A DNA stretch of 64,000 bases, from positions 1 to 64,000 of the forward strand of contig NZ_FMYB01000005.1 of assembly GCF_900104155.1 (NCBI RefSeq), in the 5' to 3' direction. Below the pieces are notes generated by a model. It saw only the letters and a list, made by a program, of their open reading frames with translations, was not told where the DNA came from and ran no database searches. The stretch comes from Butyrivibrio sp. INlla16. GTDB taxonomy: Bacteria > Bacillota > Clostridia > Lachnospirales > Lachnospiraceae. Shown here one piece after another: positions 1-6,922 of the stretch. Each line of letters begins with the position of its first letter. The stretch's first letter is position 1. The position numbers and the translations under genes were made by a program.

Positions 1-326
1 CGCATGGGTCAAATGGGCAAGGCACTGTAGGATCCCGGTGTTTGTGGAGCTGCAGAGAAAGATCATGCGCCACAAGGATCATATCCTTAACACTATCGAG
101 CTTGGTGTGACCAATGCCCGCATTGAGGCAACCAACAACAAGATAAAATTGCTTATCCGGAAGGCGTATGGATTCAGGGACGTAGACAGTATGATCGATA
201 TGGTTTTGCTATACTGTTCTGACCTGAAAATACCGTTACCAAATCGCAACCGTGTAAAGTACGCTTAAGCCGCATGGCATGAGGACTTCAGCGTATTTAA
301 CTAACCACACTCATGCCAGAAGAGCC
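1..326 (+). mobile_element. Right end of an ISL3-family insertion sequence
   Basis: The element enters from the left edge. It holds the transposase C-terminus and then a terminal sequence ending in agagcc at 321-326. Read on the minus strand this end starts GGCTCTTCTGGC, which matches the GGCTCTT-type inverted repeat known for ISL3-family elements. The likely boundary is 326. The next eight bases, 327-334, would be one copy of the usual 8-bp target duplication. The left end lies outside the window, so the element's full length and integrity cannot be judged. Confidence 0.75.
2..268 (+). CDS. ISL3-family transposase, C-terminal part (cut by window edge)
   Basis: The frame is open from base 2, so this is the last 88 codons of a longer gene and not a small protein starting at the GTG at 38. 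The sequence resembles the end of the DDE transposase domain of ISL3 (IS204/IS1001/IS1096/IS1165) elements: the segment with GVTNARIEATNNKIKLL carries the conserved final glutamate in an N-x-x-IE-x-x-N context, followed by KAYGFRD. The transposase would catalyse cut-and-paste movement of the element. The gene ends with TAA about 58 bases before the terminal repeat, as expected for a complete right end. Confidence 0.8.
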   Translation, partial: AWVKWARHCRIPVFVELQRKIMRHKDHILNTIELGVTNARIEATNNKIKLLIRKAYGFRDVDSMIDMVLLYCSDLKIPLPNRNRVKYA

Positions 327-347
327 AGAAATTATTATGTATAAAAA

Positions 348-376
348 TTCCACATACCATTGTATGGCATGTGGAA
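348..376 (-). terminator. Rho-independent terminator of the SGNH-like gene
   Basis: A 12-bp stem (348-359 with 365-376, one G-T pair) encloses a 5-base loop. On the minus strand it is followed by TTTTTAT. It lies 11 bases after the stop of the gene at 388-1281 and separates it from the converging IS. Confidence 0.8.
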
Positions 377-387
377 GTAAATAGCTA

Positions 388-1281
388 TTATAAATTTGGT
401 AATTTCTTTAAAATAAATTTCCAAATACTCTTAGTGGGACGTGGAAGATAATGAACGCCGTCTCTTGTATCAACTCTTAAATTCTTTTTTACTATATAAT
501 TATACAAATCGATTGTTGCTACATTGTTTTTCTTGGCCCATTTTTTCAGACCTTTGTTATAATGTACCATTAAATTGTTTGTAAAACATATAAGACCTAT
601 TTCATCAAGATATGCATCCTTTACGGGACCAACAGTACATAGAATAAGCTTCTTTTTCATTTTTAGCAGTTCGTTATAATATTTGCGATAAACTCCAAAA
701 TTTCCTCTGTCATTAGCCCCCATCCATGAAACGACTACATCATAAGAATCGGGATCAACTTCGTTAAGGACCTCGTCTATGTAATCATGCTGAGCTCCGC
801 TTCTGGCATAAACAAACATTCCATTCCTGACATCACCGCACAATTCATTGTTTTTTACATTGAACATATAAACCGAACGTGAATCACCTATAAACAGAAT
901 TCTTGGGATGCTTTCTTTTACTTTAACGGTTAAAGTGGCAAAAAGATGATGGTTTCTCTTAATCTGTATTGTTGTGGTTCCTATGTTATGAGCAACGATA
1001 TTTCCATTTTTATCTATTGTTGCAACAGATGGTTTACTCGATTTAAATTTTAAGCCTTTTGTGCTGAGCTTTTGACGATTGTCATAAACCGTAATTTTGA
1101 ATTCTTCATTAGGAAGAACAGTCTTTGTGAAATATCTGGCTTTTGATCCGACATACAGCTTGTTATCACTGGCGGCACTGACATGTAGTGATGTACTTAG
1201 TTTTTCTGAAAAAGGGCATGCAAAAAAGAATCCCCAAAATAGAAATATTAAAAAAATGTATCTTTTAATTCTCGTGTTCAT
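388..1281 (-). CDS. Secreted Big_2 plus SGNH/GDSL-like hydrolase domain protein
   Basis: This 297-residue protein has a basic N-terminus and a hydrophobic stretch at about residues 8-24 (signal peptide or anchor). An Ig-like Big_2 domain spans about 45-122, with the typical SSKPSVATID-x-x-G-x-I pattern. A C-terminal SGNH-hydrolase-like domain spans about 127-290. Its blocks are visible: IGDSRS (Ser134), GAND (Asn190) and DGVHY (Asp274, His277). Such domains remove acetyl or acyl groups from surface polysaccharides, but the substrate is unknown here. The ATG at 1281 is chosen over the TTG at 1293 because GGGAA lies just upstream of it. It appears to be transcribed alone, between two terminators. 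Confidence 0.75.
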   Translation of the reverse strand: MNTRIKRYIFLIFLFWGFFFACPFSEKLSTSLHVSAASDNKLYVGSKARYFTKTVLPNEEFKITVYDNRQKLSTKGLKFKSSKPSVATIDKNGNIVAHNIGTTTIQIKRNHHLFATLTVKVKESIPRILFIGDSRSVYMFNVKNNELCGDVRNGMFVYARSGAQHDYIDEVLNEVDPDSYDVVVSWMGANDRGNFGVYRKYYNELLKMKKKLILCTVGPVKDAYLDEIGLICFTNNLMVHYNKGLKKWAKKNNVATIDLYNYIVKKNLRVDTRDGVHYLPRPTKSIWKFILKKLPNL

Positions 1282-1324
1282 AATAGTTCCCAAAATAAAT
1301 ATATATAATATTATCGCACTAAAA

Positions 1325-1348
1325 TGGCCTGCACAAAAGTACAGGCCA
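1325..1348 (-). terminator. Terminator of the DUF975 gene
   Basis: Arms 1325-1334 and 1339-1348 pair with one mismatch around an AAAA/TTTT loop. On the minus strand the stem is followed by TTTTAG. It lies 25 bases after the stop of the gene at 1374-2087. Confidence 0.7.
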
Positions 1349-1373
1349 GAAAAATTAATATTATCTTAAGCTT

Positions 1374-2087
1374 TTACTGTAATACTGTATTCTGCGGATT
1401 ATAATTCTCTTTAATTGCTGTATAAAGCTCTGCATCCGAACATGCTTTGTAAGGGCCAACATAGAAAATACCAAGTATACCGCATGTAAAGAGTGTTAAA
1501 ATTATCCAGCCAAGGAAGGAAAGATCATAAATAAATGCATTCATTTTTTGACCATTCATCATAGATCTTGAAAGTGTAATGGCATCATTGGAGTCCATAT
1601 CAGGATTTTCAGCCATGATATATGGAACGAGCCTGTATGAATAGCCTTTTATTATTCCGGGGATAATAAACAATAAAGTCCACAGGGCCAGAAATAAATG
1701 AGTAAGAAACATGGTCTTTACAACATTCTTCCAGTTATTCTTAAGACCAAATGCTAAATAGCCAAGTTCAGCCTTGGGTTCAACGCGGTTCATTATAAAG
1801 AACTTCTGGCATCCTACTTCAAGGGGGTTGAACAAAGCAATCTTAATAATGATACCGATAACAATAGCTATTCCTGCAGCTCCCAAAATTGCTGTTATAA
1901 TTGCGGGATCAATTTCGGAAATCCATGATCCGCTTGAGCTGGCACTATTCTGGGTACTGTTATAAGCTGATCCGCCTGAGCTTCCGCCTACACAAATGCC
2001 AAGCACCACTGAAGCCACAACACAATACCAGTAGTTCTTTTTCATGTTGAGCTTACCGTTTTGTTTAAGTAGTGAATTTGTCCACAT
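1374..2087 (-). CDS. DUF975 family integral membrane protein
   Basis: This 237-residue protein has hydrophobic segments near residues 20-35, 62-86, 125-145 and 190-215. It also carries the GYLAFGLKNNWKN, FIIPGIIKGYSY and AENPDMDSNDAI-x-LSR-x-MM segments that I associate with DUF975, a family of unknown function common in Firmicutes. A Ser/Gly-rich loop at about 34-54 follows the first segment. A GGGAGAG ribosome binding site precedes the ATG at 2087. It looks monocistronic, with a terminator at 1325-1348. The AT-rich region 2088-2222 must hold its promoter, but I could not settle on one. Confidence 0.75.
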   Translation of the reverse strand: MWTNSLLKQNGKLNMKKNYWYCVVASVVLGICVGGSSGGSAYNSTQNSASSSGSWISEIDPAIITAILGAAGIAIVIGIIIKIALFNPLEVGCQKFFIMNRVEPKAELGYLAFGLKNNWKNVVKTMFLTHLFLALWTLLFIIPGIIKGYSYRLVPYIMAENPDMDSNDAITLSRSMMNGQKMNAFIYDLSFLGWIILTLFTCGILGIFYVGPYKACSDAELYTAIKENYNPQNTVLQ

Positions 2088-2222
2088 AATTACTCTCCCT
2101 TCAAAAACAAGTTTCCTTATATATATATATTATATCAAATTGTGCATAATTAAAGTACAAATTTAGCAAAATATATTGAAATAATATATTTTTTATGCAA
2201 ATTATCCGATTAATTATAAACA

Positions 2223-2248
2223 GGAGCTGCCTAATATTAGGCAGCTCC
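2223..2248 (-). terminator. Terminator hairpin after pfk
   Basis: This is a perfect 11-bp stem (2223-2233 with 2238-2248) and a 4-base loop, 50 bases after the pfk stop. On the minus strand it is followed by TGTTTATAATT, a rather weak T tract. Confidence 0.65.
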
Positions 2249-2298
2249 CTCCCCCAATAACAGTGGTGTAACACAGATTATTGTCAATATTGAAGATA

Positions 2299-3558
2299 TT
2301 ATAAGAGTTCCTGGAATCCGGGTACGAAAAGATGTCTCGGAATACCATCTACCATGATCGGTCCAACATCACCCTGGATAAGAGGACGAACATAAGTAAT
2401 AAACTCATCAGTTACATATGTACCTTCTTTATTTATCCATTCTCTGGGAACAAGACGTTCATCATTTGCAATCTTATGAACATCCTTAACCTCTGTTCCT
2501 GCCTGATAAGGATCATCTGAAAGTCTCTCGATAACAACCATCTTACCGCTGTCACCTTCATCAGCAGCCTTCATAGCAGCACCGCCAACCTCATATGCTT
2601 CAAGAATATCCACACGTGAAGCACAGTGGCTTGCAGCTCTCTGAAGAGTTGAAAGTTCAATAGCTCTTGTTTTACAACCGATTTCTGTTGAAAGAACTGT
2701 GCAAAGATATCTTGCAGTACCTGTAAGCTGCTTATGTCCAAATGCGTCTACATATTCAACGCCGTTGTCATACTCGCTGATATATTTACCATCTTTATCA
2801 TGAATACCCTCAGAGATTGCAATAACGACATTGGCTTTCTCTTTAAGGAGTTTTCTGACTTTATCTATGAACTTCTTAACGTCAAAAGGAAGCTCGGGAA
2901 GATAGATTGCATCAGGACCATCACAGTCCTCTCCTCTTGAAAGAGCAGCTGAACCTGTAAGCCAGCCCGCATTTCTACCCATGATTTCAACGATAACAAC
3001 CTGACCGTGCTCGGTCTCAAGACTCCAACCATCACGAATAATCTCTTTTACGGAAGTACCAATGTACTTTGCTGCAGAGCCATATCCGGGTGTGTGATCA
3101 GTAAGTGCAAGGTCATTATCAATTGTTTTGGGACATCCTACAAATCTTACTGTAGATCCCGAAATAATTGCATAATCGGAAAGCTTTTTGATGGTATCCA
3201 TTGAGTCATTACCACCGATATAAATAAAGCAATCGATTTCCAAATCAGTAAGTATCTGGAAAATCTTCTCATATGTCTCTTTGCTTTCGAATATTTCCGG
3301 AAGCTTATAACGACATGAGCCAAGATAAGCCGAAGGTGTTCTCTTTAAGAGCTCAGCATCAAGACCTGTCTTAATGTGCTCTGCAAGATCAACATAACGA
3401 CCTTCCATAAGACCCTGAACACCATGGATCATTCCGTAAACCTTCTTGTATCCACGATCTATAGCTGTACGATAAACACCTGCAAGTGAGGAATTGATTG
3501 CAGCTGTAGGTCCTCCTGACTGTCCAACAATAACATTTCTCTTCTCCTTAGTTGCCAT
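2299..3558 (-). CDS. pfp: 6-phosphofructokinase, pyrophosphate-type
   Basis: This 419-residue phosphofructokinase converts fructose 6-phosphate to fructose 1,6-bisphosphate in cytosolic glycolysis. Family motifs are GGPTAAINSS (residues 15-24), GGNDS (115-119), PKTIDND (143-149) and MGRNAGWL. Asp118 and Lys144 stand where ATP-dependent PfkA has two glycines. That pair is the known signature of pyrophosphate use, so PPi is the likely phosphoryl donor and the reaction may be reversible. The ATG at 3558 is preferred over the ATG at 3600 because a GGGGG lies 11 bases before it and family members begin at this point. It is a single-gene unit with its own promoter and terminator. Confidence 0.88.
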   Translation of the reverse strand: MATKEKRNVIVGQSGGPTAAINSSLAGVYRTAIDRGYKKVYGMIHGVQGLMEGRYVDLAEHIKTGLDAELLKRTPSAYLGSCRYKLPEIFESKETYEKIFQILTDLEIDCFIYIGGNDSMDTIKKLSDYAIISGSTVRFVGCPKTIDNDLALTDHTPGYGSAAKYIGTSVKEIIRDGWSLETEHGQVVIVEIMGRNAGWLTGSAALSRGEDCDGPDAIYLPELPFDVKKFIDKVRKLLKEKANVVIAISEGIHDKDGKYISEYDNGVEYVDAFGHKQLTGTARYLCTVLSTEIGCKTRAIELSTLQRAASHCASRVDILEAYEVGGAAMKAADEGDSGKMVVIERLSDDPYQAGTEVKDVHKIANDERLVPREWINKEGTYVTDEFITYVRPLIQGDVGPIMVDGIPRHLFVPGFQELL

Positions 3559-3606
3559 GGCTATGAATACCCCCTTACCTAGTTTTGTATTATGCAACAT
3601 GCATAC

Positions 3607-3635
3607 ATTTTATAATAAAAATCCTATGTTGTCAT
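3607..3635 (-). promoter_or_regulatory. Predicted sigma-A promoter of pfk
   Basis: On the minus strand ATGACA (3630-3635) and TAAAAT (3607-3612) are separated by 17 bases. Each matches its consensus hexamer at five of six positions. Transcription would start near 3600, about 42 bases before the chosen ATG, which also argues against the ATG at 3600. Confidence 0.6.
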
Positions 3636-3681
3636 TAAAAATGTATAAGAAAAAAATACAAAAAACGCAATAGATTAAAAA

Positions 3682-3714
3682 AACTCAACTTATATCAGGG
3701 ATATAAGCTGAGTT
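3682..3714 (-). terminator. Terminator after hypA
   Basis: A 15-bp stem (3682-3696 with 3700-3714, one mismatch) is followed by TTTTTTT on the minus strand. The plus strand also ends in TTTTT, so it could work both ways. It closes the DUF5692-hypA unit. Confidence 0.85.
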
Positions 3715-3741
3715 TTTCGCTAAAATATATTAATTTTGCAA

Positions 3742-4089
3742 TCATTCCTGTACTTCTATTTCTTTTATTAGAAATTCATTTCCCTGTACAAGATATGTGT
3801 GTTCACTGCCGCAAAAGGGACATATTCTTCCGTGGGCAACGGTTCCATATTGCTTCTTGCAATCCTGACACTCAGTTATCGCAGGAATTGTTTCGATTAA
3901 AAGTTCTGTATCTTTAATAAAATCCTGTTTTTCTGAAGCCCACTTCCAACAGTCAGTCAAAAAGTGAGGAATTACGGTTGAAACTTCACCAAGTTCAATT
4001 GTAACCTTCTCAATTTTTTCAATTTTGTTTTCTTCTGCGACCTCTTTAAGATCATCAATAATATGAAATACTACACCAAGTTCGTGCAT
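3742..4089 (-). CDS. hypA: HypA-type hydrogenase maturation / nickel-binding protein
   Basis: This 115-residue protein starts MHE, the N-terminus that binds nickel in HypA. Its zinc site is formed by Cys74-x2-Cys77 and Cys90-x2-Cys93. HypA hands nickel to [NiFe]-hydrogenase or urease assembly with HypB. The ATG at 4089 is chosen because the conserved MHEL begins there and GAGG sits six bases upstream; the ATG at 4101 would hide that N-terminus. No hypB or hydrogenase gene is in the window. It follows the DUF5692 gene by 33 bases and probably shares its transcript. Confidence 0.85.
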   Translation of the reverse strand: MHELGVVFHIIDDLKEVAEENKIEKIEKVTIELGEVSTVIPHFLTDCWKWASEKQDFIKDTELLIETIPAITECQDCKKQYGTVAHGRICPFCGSEHTYLVQGNEFLIKEIEVQE

Positions 4090-4122
4090 AAAAAACCTCA
4101 ATTATAAGCGCGATATAAATAT

Positions 4123-5247
4123 TTACGCCTTCTCAGCACGATCCATAGCAAGCTGGAAATCCTTAGTATCTTCAAATACATTATTTGAGTAAGGATTCTT
4201 ACCAAGTTTTACTGCTCTCTTAATAATCTCTACTATGCAAATAACATTGATTGTTATTGAGAGAATAGCAACAAACCCCTGCATTCTGGGATCTGCGGTA
4301 ATGCCCATAGATGAAATGATTTCTCCTGCCTGTGCTGTTTTACCTGCTCCTGAATTGTAAAGCTCAATTGCCTTTGAATAAAGATCCATTGTAGTAATGT
4401 TATTAGCTGTAGCACCACCGTATACTGTAGGAAGTGCTGCCGCAAACTTACTCCAAAGCTGGAATCCGGGAACTACCTGAGCCCACATACACCAGATAGC
4501 AAGTGTATTAGCTCTGTTCTGAATCCATGCACCCTTGTTCCAAAATGCATTTGCAAAAGTAGGTGCAAGAAGAAGTGCAACGCCGCAATACCAGGTGTGT
4601 GTAGGAAGATTGAGGTATGTATACTCAAAGTTCCATACATCATAAGCAAGGATAAACCAAACGGTCATATCAGGCCAAAGCATATCTGACTTATTTCTGT
4701 CCTTAGACGTGTAAAGATGAACAACACCTGTCATACAGAAGATATTGATCATACCTGCAAGAGCGTTAACAACGTTCCACCATCCACCGTAGATGAATAC
4801 ACCTTCGTTAGATGCCCACCATGCACCGGAAAGGTTACCTGTGATATTAAATGCAGCAAGAGCTGACTCCATATCAGAAACATTTGCGATCATGATGTTA
4901 GCTGCAACGATGAACCAAGGGAACCAGGCAAACCATTTTTCTTTGCCAATGCCCCACTTGTACTTGATCATCATGAAGCCTACACATCCTATATCAGCAG
5001 CGTAAAGTTTGAAATAATGGAACCAACCGTCCATATAAGCTACTGTAGGATTGCTCGCACCTCCAAACATACCAAGATGTGCAGCAATAAAATAAACTGT
5101 GAGGATTGTTGGGATAATTACAAAAACCAGGATTCCACCAGCTTTTGTTCTTCTACCAATCTCGTTCATAAGAATAAGGCCCGCGAAGACAAGAACCCAT
5201 CCAATGAGTTGTGACGCAGCACTTGAGCCATAAAGTTGGAATAGCAT
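4123..5247 (-). CDS. DUF5692-like polytopic membrane protein
   Basis: This 374-residue protein has about eight to nine hydrophobic helices and is unusually rich in Trp and aromatic residues (for example WFAWFPWF, GGWWNVVN, VWNFEYTYLN). I associate this pattern with DUF5692, a family of unknown function. No catalytic motif or signal peptide was recognised. GGAGG precedes the ATG at 5247, and a good promoter lies at 5294-5322. Its partner in the transcript is hypA. Whether the pair is functionally linked, for example in metal uptake, is only a guess. Confidence 0.6.
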   Translation of the reverse strand: MLFQLYGSSAASQLIGWVLVFAGLILMNEIGRRTKAGGILVFVIIPTILTVYFIAAHLGMFGGASNPTVAYMDGWFHYFKLYAADIGCVGFMMIKYKWGIGKEKWFAWFPWFIVAANIMIANVSDMESALAAFNITGNLSGAWWASNEGVFIYGGWWNVVNALAGMINIFCMTGVVHLYTSKDRNKSDMLWPDMTVWFILAYDVWNFEYTYLNLPTHTWYCGVALLLAPTFANAFWNKGAWIQNRANTLAIWCMWAQVVPGFQLWSKFAAALPTVYGGATANNITTMDLYSKAIELYNSGAGKTAQAGEIISSMGITADPRMQGFVAILSITINVICIVEIIKRAVKLGKNPYSNNVFEDTKDFQLAMDRAEKA

Positions 5248-5293
5248 AAGTTACCTCCATAAAATTAAACAATATTATCTGCAATAATAATGC

Positions 5294-5322
5294 AATATAT
5301 GAGCGTAAAATGCTATTGGCAA
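5294..5322 (-). promoter_or_regulatory. Predicted sigma-A promoter of the DUF5692-hypA unit
   Basis: On the minus strand TTGCCA (5317-5322) and TATATT (5294-5299) are 17 bases apart, each five of six to consensus. The start would be near 5287, giving a leader of about 40 bases. Confidence 0.65.
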
Positions 5323-5388
5323 AAGTTATATATTTTATACTGTATTTTTCGATACTATTATTTAAAATGTAGTTTCCGTTTTTTCTTT

Positions 5389-5805
5389 TTATTTTATGAA
5401 ATCATCATAATAAGGAACAAATATTTTAGAACCTGCTACAAGATCAGTATTTGTCGATATTCTGTTGATTGAAGCGATGTCATGAGCAAGTTCATTTATA
5501 TCTCTGTAATGAAGGTAGTCCATATATTTCTCAGCTATCGAATATACTGAATCACCGGAAGCTATTGATACGGAAGAATAATAACGATATTGCTGATGAT
5601 CATCACTGCTACTTGCGTCAGATTTAAATGAGAATGAAAGAATGAGAGCAAGGAAAATGATTACAGAAACAGAAACACAAAATGTAACAACTCTTCTGCG
5701 AAGCTGTATCTCTCTTCTCTTCTTATTATTCATGGAACGAACAAAGCTCTTCTCACAGTTCTCTGAATAACTATAAGTTTTACCACCAACAACCACTTCT
5801 CTCAT
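5389..5805 (-). CDS. YneA-like LysM protein, probable SOS cell-division inhibitor
   Basis: This 138-residue protein has a basic cytoplasmic N-terminus of about 37 residues, one membrane segment (about 38-58) and a C-terminal LysM-like domain (about 75-135: SGDSVYSIAEKY ... INRI ... GSKIFVPY). This matches the plan of YneA, the SOS-induced division suppressor encoded divergently from lexA in Bacillus. The ATG at 5805 is chosen for its GGAGG. The first ATG-like start at 5829 would fall inside a LexA box. LexA boxes cover its promoter. I infer that it delays septation during DNA damage. The family link rests on architecture and position. Confidence 0.72.
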   Translation of the reverse strand: MREVVVGGKTYSYSENCEKSFVRSMNNKKRREIQLRRRVVTFCVSVSVIIFLALILSFSFKSDASSSDDHQQYRYYSSVSIASGDSVYSIAEKYMDYLHYRDINELAHDIASINRISTNTDLVAGSKIFVPYYDDFIK

Positions 5806-5823
5806 CTTGTTACCTCCGAATGC

Positions 5824-5835
5824 GAACAAACGTTA
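5824..5835. promoter_or_regulatory. Near-consensus LexA box
   Basis: GAACAAACGTTA differs from GAAC-N4-GTTC at one base. It lies in the leader of the yneA-like gene, downstream of the best box. Confidence 0.45.
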
Positions 5836-5836
5836 C

Positions 5837-5848
5837 GAACAATTGTTC
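5837..5848. promoter_or_regulatory. LexA box, perfect consensus, at the yneA-like start site
   Basis: GAACAATTGTTC is a perfect palindrome of the Gram-positive LexA operator GAAC-N4-GTTC. It sits at about the transcription start expected from the promoter at 5856-5884, where a bound repressor would block RNA polymerase. Confidence 0.85.
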
Positions 5849-5855
5849 TGAAATA

Positions 5856-5884
5856 AATATATCGAACATTTATTCTCTTGTCAA
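5856..5884 (-). promoter_or_regulatory. Promoter of the yneA-like gene with an embedded LexA box
   Basis: On the minus strand TTGACA (5879-5884) is exact and TATATT (5856-5861) is five of six, with a 17-base spacer. The spacer contains GAACATTTATTC (5864-5875), a one-mismatch LexA box. A further weaker box, GCACATTTGTTC, lies upstream at 5895-5906. Confidence 0.8.
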
Positions 5885-5945
5885 CAATAAATTCGCACAT
5901 TTGTTCTGAAATTGAGAACAAAATAATCTTAAAGAAATCATTCGT

Positions 5946-5975
5946 TTGAGTTCATATTTTGTTCATATTTATAAA
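5946..5975 (+). promoter_or_regulatory. Possible plus-strand promoter for a small RNA
   Basis: TTGAGT (5946-5951) and TATAAA (5970-5975) are 18 bases apart. The match is moderate. It would start RNA near 5982, upstream of a terminator-like hairpin at 6043-6064. Confidence 0.35.
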
Positions 5976-5981
5976 GTATTA

Positions 5982-6070
5982 TTTAATCAAGATAGTTGAT
6001 GAACTAAATCACACTATCTCCCCCTCATAAGAAAATCGCAGGACACTCACAGTAATGTGGGTGTTTTGTG
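5982..6070 (+). ncRNA. Candidate small RNA with a C-rich single-stranded segment
   Basis: No open frame explains this stretch. It has a 6-bp stem (GATAGT 5991-5996 with ACTATC 6013-6018), then an unpaired C-rich TCTCCCCCTCA segment, then a terminator-like hairpin at 6043-6064. C-rich loops that pair with ribosome binding sites are a known feature of several Gram-positive regulatory RNAs. This is inference from layout only. The stretch could equally be an untranslated leader or spacer. Confidence 0.35.
6043..6064 (+). terminator. Terminator-like hairpin between the SOS genes
   Basis: A 9-bp stem (6043-6051 with 6056-6064, one G-T pair) and a GTAA loop are followed by TTTTG on the plus strand. 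It lies upstream of lexA and has no coding gene to terminate, which is why a small RNA is proposed. Confidence 0.55.
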
Positions 6071-6142
6071 ATTAATGCAATTTCTTTATGTATTCATAAT
6101 AATCCATCCCCTGTCCAATAAAACGTACAGCGAATATATGTT

Positions 6143-6170
6143 TGCTATAATTCTTTTTTTATGCTAAACT
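6143..6170 (+). promoter_or_regulatory. Predicted lexA promoter
   Basis: TTGCTA (6143-6148) and TAAACT (6165-6170) are 16 bases apart, immediately followed by a LexA box at 6171-6182. A second reading uses TATAAT at 6146-6151 as the -10 element. Which is used cannot be told from sequence alone. Confidence 0.5.
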
Positions 6171-6182
6171 GAACATAGGTTC
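6171..6182. promoter_or_regulatory. LexA box in front of lexA (autoregulation)
   Basis: GAACATAGGTTC fits GAAC-N4-GTTC exactly. It lies 22 bases before the lexA ATG, next to the -10 element, so LexA would repress its own gene. A weaker relative, GAATATATGTTT, lies at 6132-6143. Confidence 0.85.
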
Positions 6183-6204
6183 TGAATTTTTATGGAGGAT
6201 TATC

Positions 6205-6819
6205 ATGGAAAAAAGAAGAATTAGCGCAAAACAGCAAGAAATATTGGATTTTATCAAGGATAAGATTCTGGAGAAAGGCTATCCGCCGACAGTAAGAGAA
6301 ATTTGTGAGACAGTACATCTGAAATCAACCTCTTCTGTCCACTCTCATCTTGAAACACTTGAGAAAAACGGATATATAAAAAGAGATCCTACCAAGCCTC
6401 GTACAATTGAAATTTGTGACGATTCATTCAATATGATTCGAACTGAGATGGTTAATATTCCTGTTGTCGGTCAGGTTGCTGCGGGAACTCCTATTCTTGC
6501 AGAGCAGAATATTGACAGCTACTTCCCTATTCCGGCTGAGATGTGTCCTAAAGGGCAAATGTTTATACTCAATGTTAAAGGTGACTCTATGATAAATGCC
6601 GGCATTTTTAATGGTGATCGTATTTTTGTTGAAGCTTGTGATACAGCCAGGAATGGTGAACAGATTGTTGCCCTTATAGATGATTCAGCAACTGTTAAAA
6701 CTTTTTATAAAGAAAAGGGACATATAAGACTTCAGCCTGAGAACGATACTATGGAACCTATAATTGTCGATGATTGCGAGATTCTGGGAAGAGTATTTGG
6801 CGTTTTAAGGCTTTATTGA
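6205..6819 (+). CDS. lexA: LexA SOS repressor
   Basis: This 204-residue repressor has an N-terminal winged helix (about 1-70, with the recognition helix around STSSVHSHLETL) and a C-terminal S24 peptidase domain. The self-cleavage bond is Ala93-Gly94. The catalytic pair is Ser128 (in GDSMIN) and Lys165 (in ATVKTF). RecA-activated self-cleavage relieves repression after DNA damage. GGAGG precedes the ATG, and a consensus LexA box overlaps the promoter. It is the only complete plus-strand gene in the window and is divergent from the yneA-like gene. Confidence 0.97.
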   Translation: MEKRRISAKQQEILDFIKDKILEKGYPPTVREICETVHLKSTSSVHSHLETLEKNGYIKRDPTKPRTIEICDDSFNMIRTEMVNIPVVGQVAAGTPILAEQNIDSYFPIPAEMCPKGQMFILNVKGDSMINAGIFNGDRIFVEACDTARNGEQIVALIDDSATVKTFYKEKGHIRLQPENDTMEPIIVDDCEILGRVFGVLRLY

Positions 6820-6882
6820 TATTTTTGATTTGTATTTACAAATGCAAATCCTCGATTAGGTCATTTAATATTGATAAAAAAG

Positions 6883-6916
6883 AAGGAGTAGATATTTTCA
6901 TAAATATCTACTCCTT
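6883..6916 (-). terminator. Terminator of rsfS, between the converging lexA and rsfS
   Basis: A perfect 15-bp stem (6883-6897 with 6902-6916) has a 4-base loop. On the minus strand it is followed by CTTTTTTATC. It ends the obg-to-rsfS gene series and may also stop lexA transcripts. Confidence 0.88.
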
Positions 6917-6922
6917 AACTAA

